Notes: generated from the letters alone by a model not told the origin. A DNA stretch of 5,198 nt from Bacillus_I endophytica_A (GCF_026790145.1 NZ_JALAMS010000056.1:1-5198), one strand, 5' to 3'. Numbered from the stretch's first letter, positions 1 through 4,699 are shown. Made by a program: numbers and translations.

Positions 1-238
1 TTTTTTGTCCTTCATTTAGTTTATTAAATGTCTCCCATTGCTCTTTGGCGTATTCATCATGTTTAGCTTTTTCCTCCCACCATGCTACATAATTTTTCTT
101 CATCACCCCAAAGGCCGGAACGCCATTGTTTTCAGGATCATTTTTAGGTTTAGCGTTAACTTTTCCATCAAATCCAATTACAGTAACCACTAATAAACAG
201 GCCAACACCACATAAGTCAGAATATTGAGTTTTTTCAC
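1..238 (-). CDS. Secreted hypothetical protein, N-terminal part (runs off left edge)
   Basis: A minus-strand reading frame starts at GTG (238-236) and stays open to the window edge, giving 79 residues. An AGGGAGG ribosome site lies about eight bases upstream (247-253). The N-terminus is a clear signal peptide: Lys-Lys at residues 2-3, a hydrophobic core over residues 4-23, and a likely signal peptidase I site after Val-Asn-Ala (27-29). Cys14 sits inside the hydrophobic core without a proper lipobox, so a lipoprotein is unlikely. The mature part is hydrophilic and rich in Lys, Glu and Asn, with a Trp-Trp pair at 53-54 followed by a probable amphipathic helix. I do not recognise the family. It is transcribed away from the transporter gene. 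The product is probably exported or wall-associated; function unknown. Confidence 0.75.
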   Translation of the reverse strand, partial: MKKLNILTYVVLACLLVVTVIGFDGKVNAKPKNDPENNGVPAFGVMKKNYVAWWEEKAKHDEYAKEQWETFNKLNEGQK

Positions 239-273
239 CTTACTATCCCTCCCTAATAACTGAATACAAACTC

Positions 274-301
274 ATATTACAATATAAACATTTTTTCACA
301 A
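274..301 (-). promoter_or_regulatory. Possible sigma-A promoter of the exported-protein gene
   Basis: On the minus strand a TTGTGA box (301-296) is followed after 16 bases by TAATAT (279-274). This puts transcription start about 30 bases before the ribosome site. Both boxes are only partial matches to consensus, so the call is tentative. Confidence 0.35.
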
Positions 302-535
302 GGGAATATTTACCTAAATAGTCCTGATTTATTCCTTTTGTACATGACTAAAATGCGAAAGAAATCAGTTTCTTCAGCTTACAAGAAAATATTACAGTGG
401 ATAAACTTATGTTACATTTATTTGCTGCTTTAGCTATATTTGAACAAAATCCTATTTTTCATTTGCTTATAACAAACTTATCTGTAAAGGCCTTTTGAAT
501 AAAAGGTTGCCTGTAAAATAGTTTTTCTTCATATG

Positions 536-555
536 TCAAAAACCATGGTTTTTGA
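536..555. repeat. 20-bp perfect palindrome, candidate operator
   Basis: The sequence TCAAAAACCATGGTTTTTGA is its own reverse complement with no central gap. Flanking TGT and ACA triplets continue the symmetry with a two-base offset. No T-tract follows on either strand, so it does not look like a terminator. A gapless palindrome of this length suits a homodimeric DNA-binding protein. It lies about 140 bp upstream of the transporter promoter, so its target gene is unclear. Confidence 0.5.
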
Positions 556-658
556 GACAGTAGGTTAATAACTTAAAATAAATATAGATACTAAACATAG
601 ACTTTGTCACAGGTCATCACACACAAAAATTGTGAAAGATTACTCAACAATTAAAAAC

Positions 659-687
659 ACTTTCTGAATAGTATGGACTTTCTGAAT
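659..687 (+). repeat. 11-bp direct repeat overlapping the transporter promoter
   Basis: ACTTTCTGAAT occurs at 659-669 and again, identically, at 677-687, an 18-bp period. The first copy lies just upstream of the -35 box. The second covers the end of the -35 box and part of the spacer. Tandem sites in this position are typical binding sites of response regulators or other activators and repressors, but the cognate protein is not in the window. Confidence 0.5.
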
Positions 688-702
688 TCAACAGGTTATA
701 AT
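674..702 (+). promoter_or_regulatory. Sigma-A promoter of the BASS transporter gene
   Basis: A consensus -10 box TATAAT lies at 697-702, with TGGACT (four of six consensus bases) at 674-679 and a 17-bp spacer. Transcription would start near 709, giving a leader of roughly 100 bases to the preferred start at 813. The weak -35 box and the overlapping direct repeat suggest a regulated promoter. Confidence 0.65.
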
Positions 703-746
703 AGCTAACAATTTACCTCAAAATTAGTCAAATAAAAGGAGATGAA

Positions 747-773
747 ATGGGAAGAAACAATAAAAGTCTATGA
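747..773 (+). other. Eight-codon leader ORF in frame with the transporter
   Basis: An AAAGGAG ribosome site at 735-741 is followed five bases later by ATG at 747. That ATG is in the same frame as the transporter, but the frame ends in TGA at 771-773 after MGRNNKSL. A second ATG at 742 opens a 12-codon frame ending in TAA at 778-780, but it directly abuts the ribosome site. This is either a short upstream ORF that modulates translation, or an original longer N-terminus now closed by a stop codon. The peptide itself resembles nothing I recognise. Confidence 0.35.
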
Positions 774-812
774 AAATTAAAAATGACTAAAAAGATTGGA
801 GAACGAACAGCA

Positions 813-1790
813 ATGAATTTAGTAAATCAAATTAGTACATTGGCGAATAAGTACTTTAGTGTTATATCCATTCTATTTGCCATCGCAGCGTTTAGTTGGC
901 CTGAACAGTTTGTCTGGTTAGGGTCTTACATTACCACTCTACTCATGATTGTCATGTTTGGTGTAGGAATGACATTAAAACCAGTTGATTTTAAGATGGT
1001 TCTTACGAATCCAAAGCCTATCGTTGTTGGTGTGTTAGCACAATTTACGATTATGCCTTTGCTTGCATTAGGAATCGCCATCTTATTAAACCTTCCACCG
1101 GAATTGGCTGCGGGAATTATTTTAGTTGGCTGTGTCCCTGGGGGTACGTCATCAAATGTTATGGTCTATCTTGCAAAAGGAAATACGGCGCTGTCGATTG
1201 CAATGACATCTTTATCGACCATGTTGGCGCCAATTCTTACGCCAACCCTTCTCTATTTCCTAGCCGGGCAGTGGATGCCAGTTGATCCAATGGGAATGTT
1301 TGTATCTATTATTAAAGTGATTATCCTCCCCATTGCCTTAGGATTCGTGATTCAAAAAATTCTTCCAGACGTTGTCGAAAAGGGTGGGGCAGTACTTCCG
1401 TTAATCTCTGTTATTGCGATTGCTCTTGTTTGTGCGGCGGTTGTTTCTGGGAATAGAGACAATATTGCCTCTTCGGGAATGATTATTTTTGTAAGCGTCC
1501 TTTTACATAACATATCGGGATTGTTTCTTGGCTATTTGGTCGGGATTTTAATGAAGCTAGATATAGAGACAAGAAGAGCTATTTCGATTGAAGTCGGAAT
1601 CCAAAACGCTGGATTAGGAGTGTCACTTGCCAAGACACACTTCGCTGCTTCTCCACTCACGGCCTTGCCCGGCGCTGTCGCTGTCACATTACATGTCATC
1701 AACGGATCCATTCTGGCGTCTTATTGGTCGAGAAAAGAAATTGATAAGAAAGAAGGTGACGTGGGTAGAGAGACAAAAGTAACGGGGTAA
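813..1790 (+). CDS. BASS-family sodium-dependent transporter (YocS/PanS-like)
   Basis: This is an integral membrane transporter of the bile acid:sodium symporter superfamily; bacterial members move organic anions such as keto acids with sodium. From the ATG at 813 it has 325 residues, close to the usual family size of about 320. An in-frame ATG at 783 would add ten polar residues (335 total) but lacks a good ribosome site. The 813 start has GGAG at 798-801, and its N-terminus leads directly into the first membrane helix. Numbered from 783, family hallmarks are the MFGVGMTL segment at 58-65, the GCVPGGTSSNV motif at 116-126 in the discontinuous core helix, and EVGIQNAGLG at 270-279, which carries the sodium-site Glu and Gln-Asn. 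Hydrophobic segments fit nine or ten helices. The C-terminal tail is charged and cytosolic. The gene is monocistronic, with terminators on its right. Family assignment is firm; the substrate is unknown. Confidence 0.9.
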   Translation: MNLVNQISTLANKYFSVISILFAIAAFSWPEQFVWLGSYITTLLMIVMFGVGMTLKPVDFKMVLTNPKPIVVGVLAQFTIMPLLALGIAILLNLPPELAAGIILVGCVPGGTSSNVMVYLAKGNTALSIAMTSLSTMLAPILTPTLLYFLAGQWMPVDPMGMFVSIIKVIILPIALGFVIQKILPDVVEKGGAVLPLISVIAIALVCAAVVSGNRDNIASSGMIIFVSVLLHNISGLFLGYLVGILMKLDIETRRAISIEVGIQNAGLGVSLAKTHFAASPLTALPGAVAVTLHVINGSILASYWSRKEIDKKEGDVGRETKVTG

Positions 1791-1834
1791 GGGAAGGCTT
1801 TGGGCGTCCATCCTCCCTATATGATTTTTTAGTT

Positions 1835-1847
1835 GTATATGATATAC
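1835..1847. repeat. Short symmetric element GTATAT-G-ATATAC
   Basis: Six-base arms surround one central base in the spacer downstream of the transporter. It extends by one T/A pair on each side. It may be chance in AT-rich DNA; no function is assigned. Confidence 0.2.
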
Positions 1848-1884
1848 ACTTTTAGTTACCATAATCTATCTTAGGGGAAGTTAA

Positions 1885-1925
1885 AAAAGTCCAGACCCTT
1901 TGTCTCACAAGGGATCTGGACTTTT
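1885..1925 (+). terminator. Intrinsic terminator after the transporter (probably bidirectional)
   Basis: The 11-bp arms AAAAGTCCAGA (1885-1895) and TCTGGACTTTT (1915-1925) pair perfectly. The stem continues through CCCTT/AAGGG with one bulged A at 1914. T-rich sequence follows on the plus strand (1922-1933) and an A-run precedes it, so it can also stop minus-strand transcription. It lies 95 bp after the transporter stop. Confidence 0.85.
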
Positions 1926-1999
1926 CATTTTTTCTACTTTATGCAAGTTTTTATACATCGTTGAGTTAGCAAGCTTTCTAAATCTCCTCAACAAAAAAA

Positions 2000-2031
2000 G
2001 AGTGCATAAAAATCTGAGGGTTTATGCACTC
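2000..2031 (-). terminator. Intrinsic terminator of the OB/ParB-like gene
   Basis: Arms GAGTGCATAAA (2000-2010) and TTTATGCACTC (2021-2031) pair over 11 bp with a 10-base loop. On the minus strand the stem is followed by seven T residues (plus-strand A-run 1993-1999), starting about 20 bases after the stop codon. The direction of the T-run assigns it to the minus-strand gene. Confidence 0.85.
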
Positions 2032-2051
2032 AATAAATATAGGAATTCCCT

Positions 2052-2714
2052 TTAATAATGCACAGGAACACGATCTAAATTCTTTTTCTTGGCTACAAAA
2101 TAACGACTATAACTATCTAGGAGTTCATGTGTATCTGGATCAATAATAATCGGTTTATCTACCGTTCCATTCTTCTCAATGCTTTCTTCTACAGCCTTTT
2201 GTTTCGCCATTCCTGGGGTGAATTGAAGAAAGGTTTCCGGAACCTTAATCTCCTCTAATGACATCCATTCCCTCGTCCCCTCTGGAACAAGAAGAGGCTT
2301 TTTCTCTTTCTCTTTTTTACATTCTCCTTGGGGTTGACTTTCCTCTTGTTTTTTAGCTCTTAAACCCTTTTTTGGTGTTTGTTTCGGTTGTTTCTTCTCT
2401 TTTCCTTTGTCCTCAATTTCTTGTATTTGCATACAAATAACGCCTATCTCACCTGTACATTGTTCAAAAGGAATGTCTAAACAAGGTTCTCCTTGAACTA
2501 CAAAACGCCTTTGTGAAAATCCATCTCGGTCTATGTTTAATTTATTAAACTGTTTTAAGCTAAGAACCACGGTATACGTAATGGCATTACTCTTAAACGG
2601 AATACCTTTTGGGGCATTGGGACTCCCCTTTTCCTCCATATCAAAAGTAAGGTATTTTCCATAGTCTTGAATTGAGCTTGTCGGATGACCAGTGACAGTG
2701 ATTTTATGAGCCAT
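2052..2714 (-). CDS. OB-fold/SSB-like plus ParB-like domain protein
   Basis: The 220-residue protein has three parts. Residues 1-103 look like an OB-fold of the single-strand-binding type: a beta-rich block starting with TVTGHPTSS, a TYTVVLSLKQFNKLN segment at 47-60, and FVVQGEP...GEIGVICMQIQ at 71-98. Residues 104-142 form a highly charged Lys/Glu/Gln/Pro linker, probably disordered. Residues 148-220 resemble the ParB/sulfiredoxin N-terminal domain: SLEEIKVPETF, a helix, ENG-like KNGTVDKPIIID (181-192), then ELLDSYSRYFVAKK (197-210), where ParB-type proteins usually have D-G-x-x-R. Here the Gly is Ser, but Asp200 and Arg204 remain. The start is firm: AAGGAGGG lies six bases before the ATG. 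It is divergent from the AbrB-like gene. The likely role is cytoplasmic DNA binding in plasmid maintenance, replication or transfer; nuclease activity is possible but unproven. Domain calls rest on pattern reading only. Confidence 0.7.
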   Translation of the reverse strand: MAHKITVTGHPTSSIQDYGKYLTFDMEEKGSPNAPKGIPFKSNAITYTVVLSLKQFNKLNIDRDGFSQRRFVVQGEPCLDIPFEQCTGEIGVICMQIQEIEDKGKEKKQPKQTPKKGLRAKKQEESQPQGECKKEKEKKPLLVPEGTREWMSLEEIKVPETFLQFTPGMAKQKAVEESIEKNGTVDKPIIIDPDTHELLDSYSRYFVAKKKNLDRVPVHY

Positions 2715-2720
2715 CTTACT

Positions 2721-2752
2721 CCCTCCTTCTCTCTATCTATAATTCTATTATA
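2721..2752 (-). promoter_or_regulatory. Ribosome site and -10 box of the OB/ParB-like gene
   Basis: On the minus strand a consensus TATAAT lies at 2752-2747 and a near-perfect AAGGAGGG at 2728-2721. No acceptable -35 box is found 16-18 bp upstream; a TTGACC at 2783-2778 is 25 bp away, too far. The -35 region is instead occupied by the inverted repeats at 2766-2789, suggesting dependence on an activator or control by a bound regulator. Confidence 0.5.
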
Positions 2753-2765
2753 TATACACTTATGT

Positions 2766-2789
2766 ACCCTTGTGTAGGGTCAAACCCTA
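2766..2789. repeat. Interlocking inverted repeats in the divergent promoter region
   Basis: Three alternating blocks are present: ACCCT (2766-2770), TAGGGT (2775-2780) and ACCCTA (2784-2789). The middle block can pair with either neighbour, giving ACCCT-5-AGGGT or TAGGGT-3-ACCCTA. They sit over the -35 region of the minus-strand gene and about 65 bp upstream of the AbrB-like gene's promoter. This arrangement suits an operator shared by both genes. Confidence 0.45.
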
Positions 2790-2828
2790 AAACATTGCAT
2801 TTCCCCATGTTTTTACTGTTTTTCTATA

Positions 2829-2859
2829 TTGTGATTATTTTCCTTATATTTGTTACAAT
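2829..2859 (+). promoter_or_regulatory. Promoter of the AbrB-like gene (extended -10)
   Basis: TACAAT at 2854-2859 is preceded by TGT (2851-2853), making an extended -10 element. A TTGTGA at 2829-2834 is the best -35 candidate with a 19-bp spacer; extended -10 promoters tolerate a weak -35. Transcription would start near 2866, giving a leader of about 25 bases. Confidence 0.6.
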
Positions 2860-2891
2860 GAAATTATTAAAGGAAAAGAGGTGTTCTTGAA

Positions 2892-3173
2892 TTGAAAAGT
2901 ACAGGAATTGTGAGGAAAGTCGATCAATTAGGGCGTGTAGTCTTACCAAAGGAGCTAAGACGCACTCTTACTATTAAACAGCATGATCCTTTAGAAATCT
3001 TTGTAGACGAGAATCAAATCATCTTAAGAAAATATCAGTATCATAAAGCATGTATGATTACGGGAAAAATATCAGAAGACAATATGGTATTAGCAAATGG
3101 AAAAGTAGTACTCAGTAAAGAAGGAATGGAGATTCTTTCTAAAGAGGTAAGGGAAATCGACGTTTACGTCTAA
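2892..3173 (+). CDS. AbrB-family transition-state regulator paralogue
   Basis: A 93-residue homologue of AbrB/Abh, the Bacillus DNA-binding regulators that repress stationary-phase, competence and antibiotic genes during growth. Residues 1-50 form the swapped-hairpin AbrB fold: STGIVRKVDQLGRVVLPKELRRTL keeps the four DNA-contacting arginines Arg8, Arg15, Arg23 and Arg24. Cys54 is also kept. Residues 55-93 match the C-terminal multimerisation region (LANGKVVLSKEG at 67-78), and the length equals that of AbrB. Translation starts at TTG 2892 with AGAGGTG at 2876-2882; the upstream GTG and TTG in another frame hit a stop at once. The setting, divergent from an OB/ParB-like gene, differs from the housekeeping abrB locus as I remember it. 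This is probably an accessory or plasmid paralogue that could interfere with host AbrB by forming mixed oligomers. Family is certain; targets are not. Confidence 0.93.
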   Translation: MKSTGIVRKVDQLGRVVLPKELRRTLTIKQHDPLEIFVDENQIILRKYQYHKACMITGKISEDNMVLANGKVVLSKEGMEILSKEVREIDVYV

Positions 3174-3203
3174 AAGATGACTGACAGGTATAAATAAGTA
3201 TGT

Positions 3204-3246
3204 ATAGATGCGATGACAGGCCCGAATTTTGCATTTATCTTTTTTT
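3204..3246 (+). terminator. Intrinsic terminator after the AbrB-like gene
   Basis: ATAGATGC (3204-3211) pairs with GCATTTAT (3231-3238) through one G-T wobble, with a 19-base loop. A C and seven T residues follow (3239-3246). The stem is weak but the T-run is good, and it lies about 30 bases after the abrB-like stop codon. Confidence 0.6.
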
Positions 3247-3256
3247 CGTGGATATT

Positions 3257-3521
3257 CCTTGTGACCGTCAAGGTTACGTGAACACTTTATGCTAAATAAG
3301 AGTTAACACTTTTCTGGAAAATAGTACGTGCTCATTGTCACTTGACATGGAGCCTCTACGTACTGATATTTTAAAAAAAGTCCGTCATAACAAGGGTTAT
3401 AATGCCTACATAAGGCTATCACGTACGCCTCTCCATATAAAGTGCACGTCTTTAACTGGAAAAAAAGTGTTCACACTAAATGAGCGAAATTTGTTCACTT
3501 TTATTTAGCAGTCACACAAGG
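3257..3521. repeat. Long imperfect inverted repeat (~265 bp, ~130-bp arms)
   Basis: Matching blocks run outward on both sides of an AAGG centre (3392-3395): CATAAC (3386-3391) with GTTAT (3396-3400); CGTAC-TGAT with ATCACGTACG; ATGGAG (3347-3352) with CTCCAT (3431-3436); ACGTGC (3326-3331) with GCACGT (3444-3449); GTTAACACTTTT (3302-3313) with AAAAGTGTTCAC (3463-3474); GTGAAC (3278-3283) with GTTCAC (3493-3498); and CCTTGTGAC (3257-3265) with GTCACACAAGG (3511-3521). Both arms carry an internal 24-bp tandem step (3278/3302 and 3469/3493). The right end contains the ribosome site of the next gene. It could be a folded cis-acting RNA or DNA element, a single-strand replication origin, or a decayed miniature transposon; the sequence does not decide. 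Confidence 0.7.
3342..3370 (+). promoter_or_regulatory. Possible promoter inside the inverted repeat
   Basis: A perfect TTGACA lies at 3342-3347, followed after 17 bp by GATATT (3365-3370, four of six matches). Transcription would start near 3377, cross the centre of the inverted repeat and read the small membrane-protein gene. No better promoter for that gene is visible. Confidence 0.45.
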
Positions 3522-3531
3522 AGCTGTTAGC

Positions 3532-3702
3532 ATGGTATATGATTTTATATTAACGTTTATTATTACGTTTGTAATCGTAGGAGTTATCGGCTTTGTAGTT
3601 AATACATACTTGTCAAAAGGGGAAGAAAGTAAATGGAAAGTATTCGTAGTTTATCTCATTCAAAGTTTTATAATTTCTGTTCTTCTTATTTGGGTTGTAT
3701 AG
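3532..3702 (+). CDS. Small two-helix membrane protein (56 residues)
   Basis: ATG at 3532 is preceded by AAGGAG (3518-3523) at eight bases, an excellent ribosome site. The 56-residue product begins MVYDFILTFIITFVIVGVIG, and residues 5-23 form one hydrophobic helix. A short polar, charged turn follows (SKGEESKWK, 28-36), then a second helix over 38-56 ends at the stop. This is a hairpin membrane protein with both ends probably on the same side. I do not recognise the family; such proteins include toxins of type I systems, bacteriocin-related proteins, holin-like proteins and small subunits of larger complexes, and nothing here chooses among them. The gene is fused at its 5' side to the long inverted repeat, which includes its ribosome site. 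The strong ribosome site, uninterrupted frame and clean topology argue that it is real. Confidence 0.7.
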   Translation: MVYDFILTFIITFVIVGVIGFVVNTYLSKGEESKWKVFVVYLIQSFIISVLLIWVV

Positions 3703-3742
3703 CTACTTCTGAACTAACAGAAACTTTAGTGTAGAAACAAAA

Positions 3743-3775
3743 AAAGGATCCACTCTTTAAAAGAGTGGATCCTTT
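3743..3775 (-). terminator. Strong hairpin terminator between convergent genes
   Basis: AAAGGATCCACTCTT (3743-3757) pairs perfectly with AAGAGTGGATCCTTT (3761-3775) around a three-base loop. The T-run lies on the minus-strand side (plus-strand A-run 3738-3745), so it mainly terminates the gene remnant ending at 3781. The plus-strand side has only TTT then C, but it may also stop transcription of the small membrane-protein gene 41 bp upstream. Confidence 0.9.
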
Positions 3776-3780
3776 CTGCA

Positions 3781-3918
3781 TTAATTCTTCGTATTATACC
3801 CTTTAAAGTTATACCCGTAGATTTTCGTTAACTCCTGGAAACTTCTATAAGAGTATGTGATATTAACGGGCGTTCCCACTTGAACTTTGTCATAGTGTTG
3901 CTTTAAAATAAAGTTTGA
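3781..3918 (-). pseudogene. C-terminal remnant of an unknown protein
   Basis: A minus-strand frame is open from 3918 to a TAA at 3783-3781, with no start codon and no ribosome site. Its last 40 or so residues look like genuine protein, for example KQHYDKVQVGTPVNITYSYR followed by a Tyr-, Lys- and Asn-rich tail. A strong terminator with its T-run on this strand follows directly after the stop, as expected for the end of a real gene. The coding look stops at about 3900, exactly where the first TTGATCA-type repeat begins, so the 5' part was probably lost with that insertion. The family is not recognised. Confidence 0.5.
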
Positions 3919-4077
3919 TCAAATTGATACTAATAACCTTAAAAATCGATCATAGAAAAGAGCATGTTTTGAAAAAAAGATTGATCAAAACGCGCTCTTA
4001 ATATTTTCAATTGACTCATTCTTTTATAAAAAAGATTGATCAGTTCCTATATATGTTGCTCCACAATAGCGCCCGTT
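3865..4077. repeat. 8-bp inverted pair bracketing repeat copy 1
   Basis: AACGGGCG at 3865-3872 and CGCCCGTT at 4070-4077 are exact reverse complements in otherwise AT-rich DNA. They lie about 25 bp outside each end of the first 150-bp repeat. They may be parts of an older element split by the insertion, or coincidence. Confidence 0.25.
3896..4045 (+). repeat. Dispersed ~150-bp repeat, copy 1 (three TTGATCA motifs)
   Basis: This copy aligns end to end with 4816-4967 at about 70% identity by eye. It carries TGATCA at 3916-3921, 3982-3987 and 4037-4042, each preceded by an A-rich AAAG(A/T)T. The central part folds into a hairpin: GAGCATGTTTTGA (from 3960) pairs with TCAAAACGCGCTC with one mismatch and one wobble. 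Size and RNA-like hairpin recall the bcr1-type elements of the B. cereus group, but I cannot confirm that from memory. The stretch from 4046 to 4217, apart from the palindrome at 4145-4169, shows no gene. Confidence 0.75.
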
Positions 4078-4144
4078 CGGAAGATCAAGATAATTATTAG
4101 AGCTTTTCTTTACTTTTAAACCCTTTTTTCTAATTCATATGCAA

Positions 4145-4169
4145 TAACAAATTAGAGCATAATTTGTTA
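4145..4169. promoter_or_regulatory. 25-bp palindrome overlapping an extended -10 box, candidate operator
   Basis: TAACAAATTA (4145-4154) and TAATTTGTTA (4160-4169) are perfect 10-bp arms around GAGCA. The right arm runs into TGT-TAAAAT (4165-4173), an extended -10 element, about 45 bp before the membrane-protein start. A dimeric repressor bound here would block that promoter. No -35 box is evident. Confidence 0.45.
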
Positions 4170-4217
4170 AAATCCGCAGACTATATAGGTAAAACTAAAA
4201 ATTCAGAGGTGCTTTAT

Positions 4218-4679
4218 ATGAATGTAAAATCAATAATTGTTCTATTTACTGTCGTTTCTTCCTGGTTAACAGCTCCTCTTATCAAAAAATCTGAATGGAA
4301 ACGGTTTTATCCTGCCCTTTTTTTTATGTCCATTTTTATTGCAATTGAAAGCTACATTGCCTATAAACGTAAGTGGTGGGAATTCCCAAAAGGGACCATT
4401 TTGCATGATCTTAAAGATGCTCCCTTTGTTGTAGGTCCCTTTTTTATCGGAACGTTATGGATTTTAAAGTTTACTTATGGCAATTTGAAAAAGTACATAC
4501 TGGTTAATACGCTAATAGATACAGGATTTGTATACGGATTAATGCTCCTTATGGAGAAATTTAACATCATGAGATTGGTTAAATTGAAGAAATATCAATT
4601 CATGTCCTTATTTTTTCTTAAAGCCATAAGCATATATGGATTCCAGTATCTTAAGGATATGAAGAGACTTAAAGCTTGA
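4218..4679 (+). CDS. Multi-spanning membrane protein of unknown function
   Basis: The ATG at 4218 has AGAGGTG at 4205-4211, six bases upstream. The frame is open back to a TTG at 4164, but those 18 extra residues are polar and lack a ribosome site, so 153 residues is preferred. Hydrophobic segments, numbered from 4218, lie near residues 4-20, 30-48, 69-86, 92-111 and 127-142, giving four or five helices. Between helices 2 and 3 is a conserved-looking loop, KRKWWEFPKG, followed by a His-Asp pair and then GPFFIGTLWI leading into TYG. I have the impression of small Bacillus/Clostridium membrane proteins with a WW-x-FP motif, but cannot name a family. The C-terminus is basic. The gene stands alone between the two ~150-bp repeats, with a weak hairpin after it, which suggests it may have arrived or been kept as part of that unit. 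Confidence 0.75.
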   Translation: MNVKSIIVLFTVVSSWLTAPLIKKSEWKRFYPALFFMSIFIAIESYIAYKRKWWEFPKGTILHDLKDAPFVVGPFFIGTLWILKFTYGNLKKYILVNTLIDTGFVYGLMLLMEKFNIMRLVKLKKYQFMSLFFLKAISIYGFQYLKDMKRLKA

Positions 4680-4699
4680 GCTAACAAATTTCTCAAGCT
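4673..4699 (+). terminator. Weak terminator-like hairpin overlapping the stop codon
   Basis: AGCTTGAG (4673-4680) and CTCAAGCT (4692-4699) pair over eight bases with an 11-base loop. The left arm contains the TGA stop. Only a broken T-rich stretch follows, so termination would be inefficient. Confidence 0.4.

Larger units (their letters stand above)
239..673. other. AT-rich intergenic stretch without a supported gene
   Basis: No reading frame here has both a credible ribosome site and coding character. The longest tempting one is a 29-codon ATG frame at 409-498, which lacks a Shine-Dalgarno sequence. Visible structure is limited to the minus-strand promoter near 274-301, a short CCTTTT/AAAAGG hairpin at 491-506, the 20-bp palindrome at 536-555, and the first copy of an 11-bp direct repeat at 659-669. 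The length suggests a regulatory region between two divergent genes or remains of something deleted. Confidence 0.5.

Noticed and set aside
409..498. 29-codon ATG frame with a hydrophobic product
   Set aside because: No Shine-Dalgarno sequence upstream, AT-rich composition and short length; chance is sufficient.
491..506. CCTTTT-GAAT-AAAAGG hairpin as a terminator
   Set aside because: Only six base pairs, no T-run directly after it, and no gene end nearby.
783..812. ATG 783 as the transporter start
   Set aside because: It adds ten polar residues beyond the usual family length and has no ribosome site at proper distance; ATG 813 is preferred, although 783 is not excluded.
1797..1826. GGGAAGG...CATCCTCCC hairpin just after the transporter
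   Set aside because: The arms pair poorly, and a much stronger terminator lies at 1885-1925.
3175..3220. Imperfect direct repeat AGATGACTGACAGG / AGATGCGATGACAGG after the abrB-like gene
   Set aside because: Only two short imperfect copies, and the second overlaps the terminator stem; no clear meaning.
3398..3403. TATAAT at the centre of the inverted repeat as a -10 box
   Set aside because: No -35-like hexamer 16-18 bp upstream and no TG extension.
4164..4217. TTG start that would extend the membrane protein by 18 residues
   Set aside because: No ribosome site before TTG 4164, it falls inside the palindrome and promoter region, and ATG 4218 has a good AGAGGTG at correct spacing.
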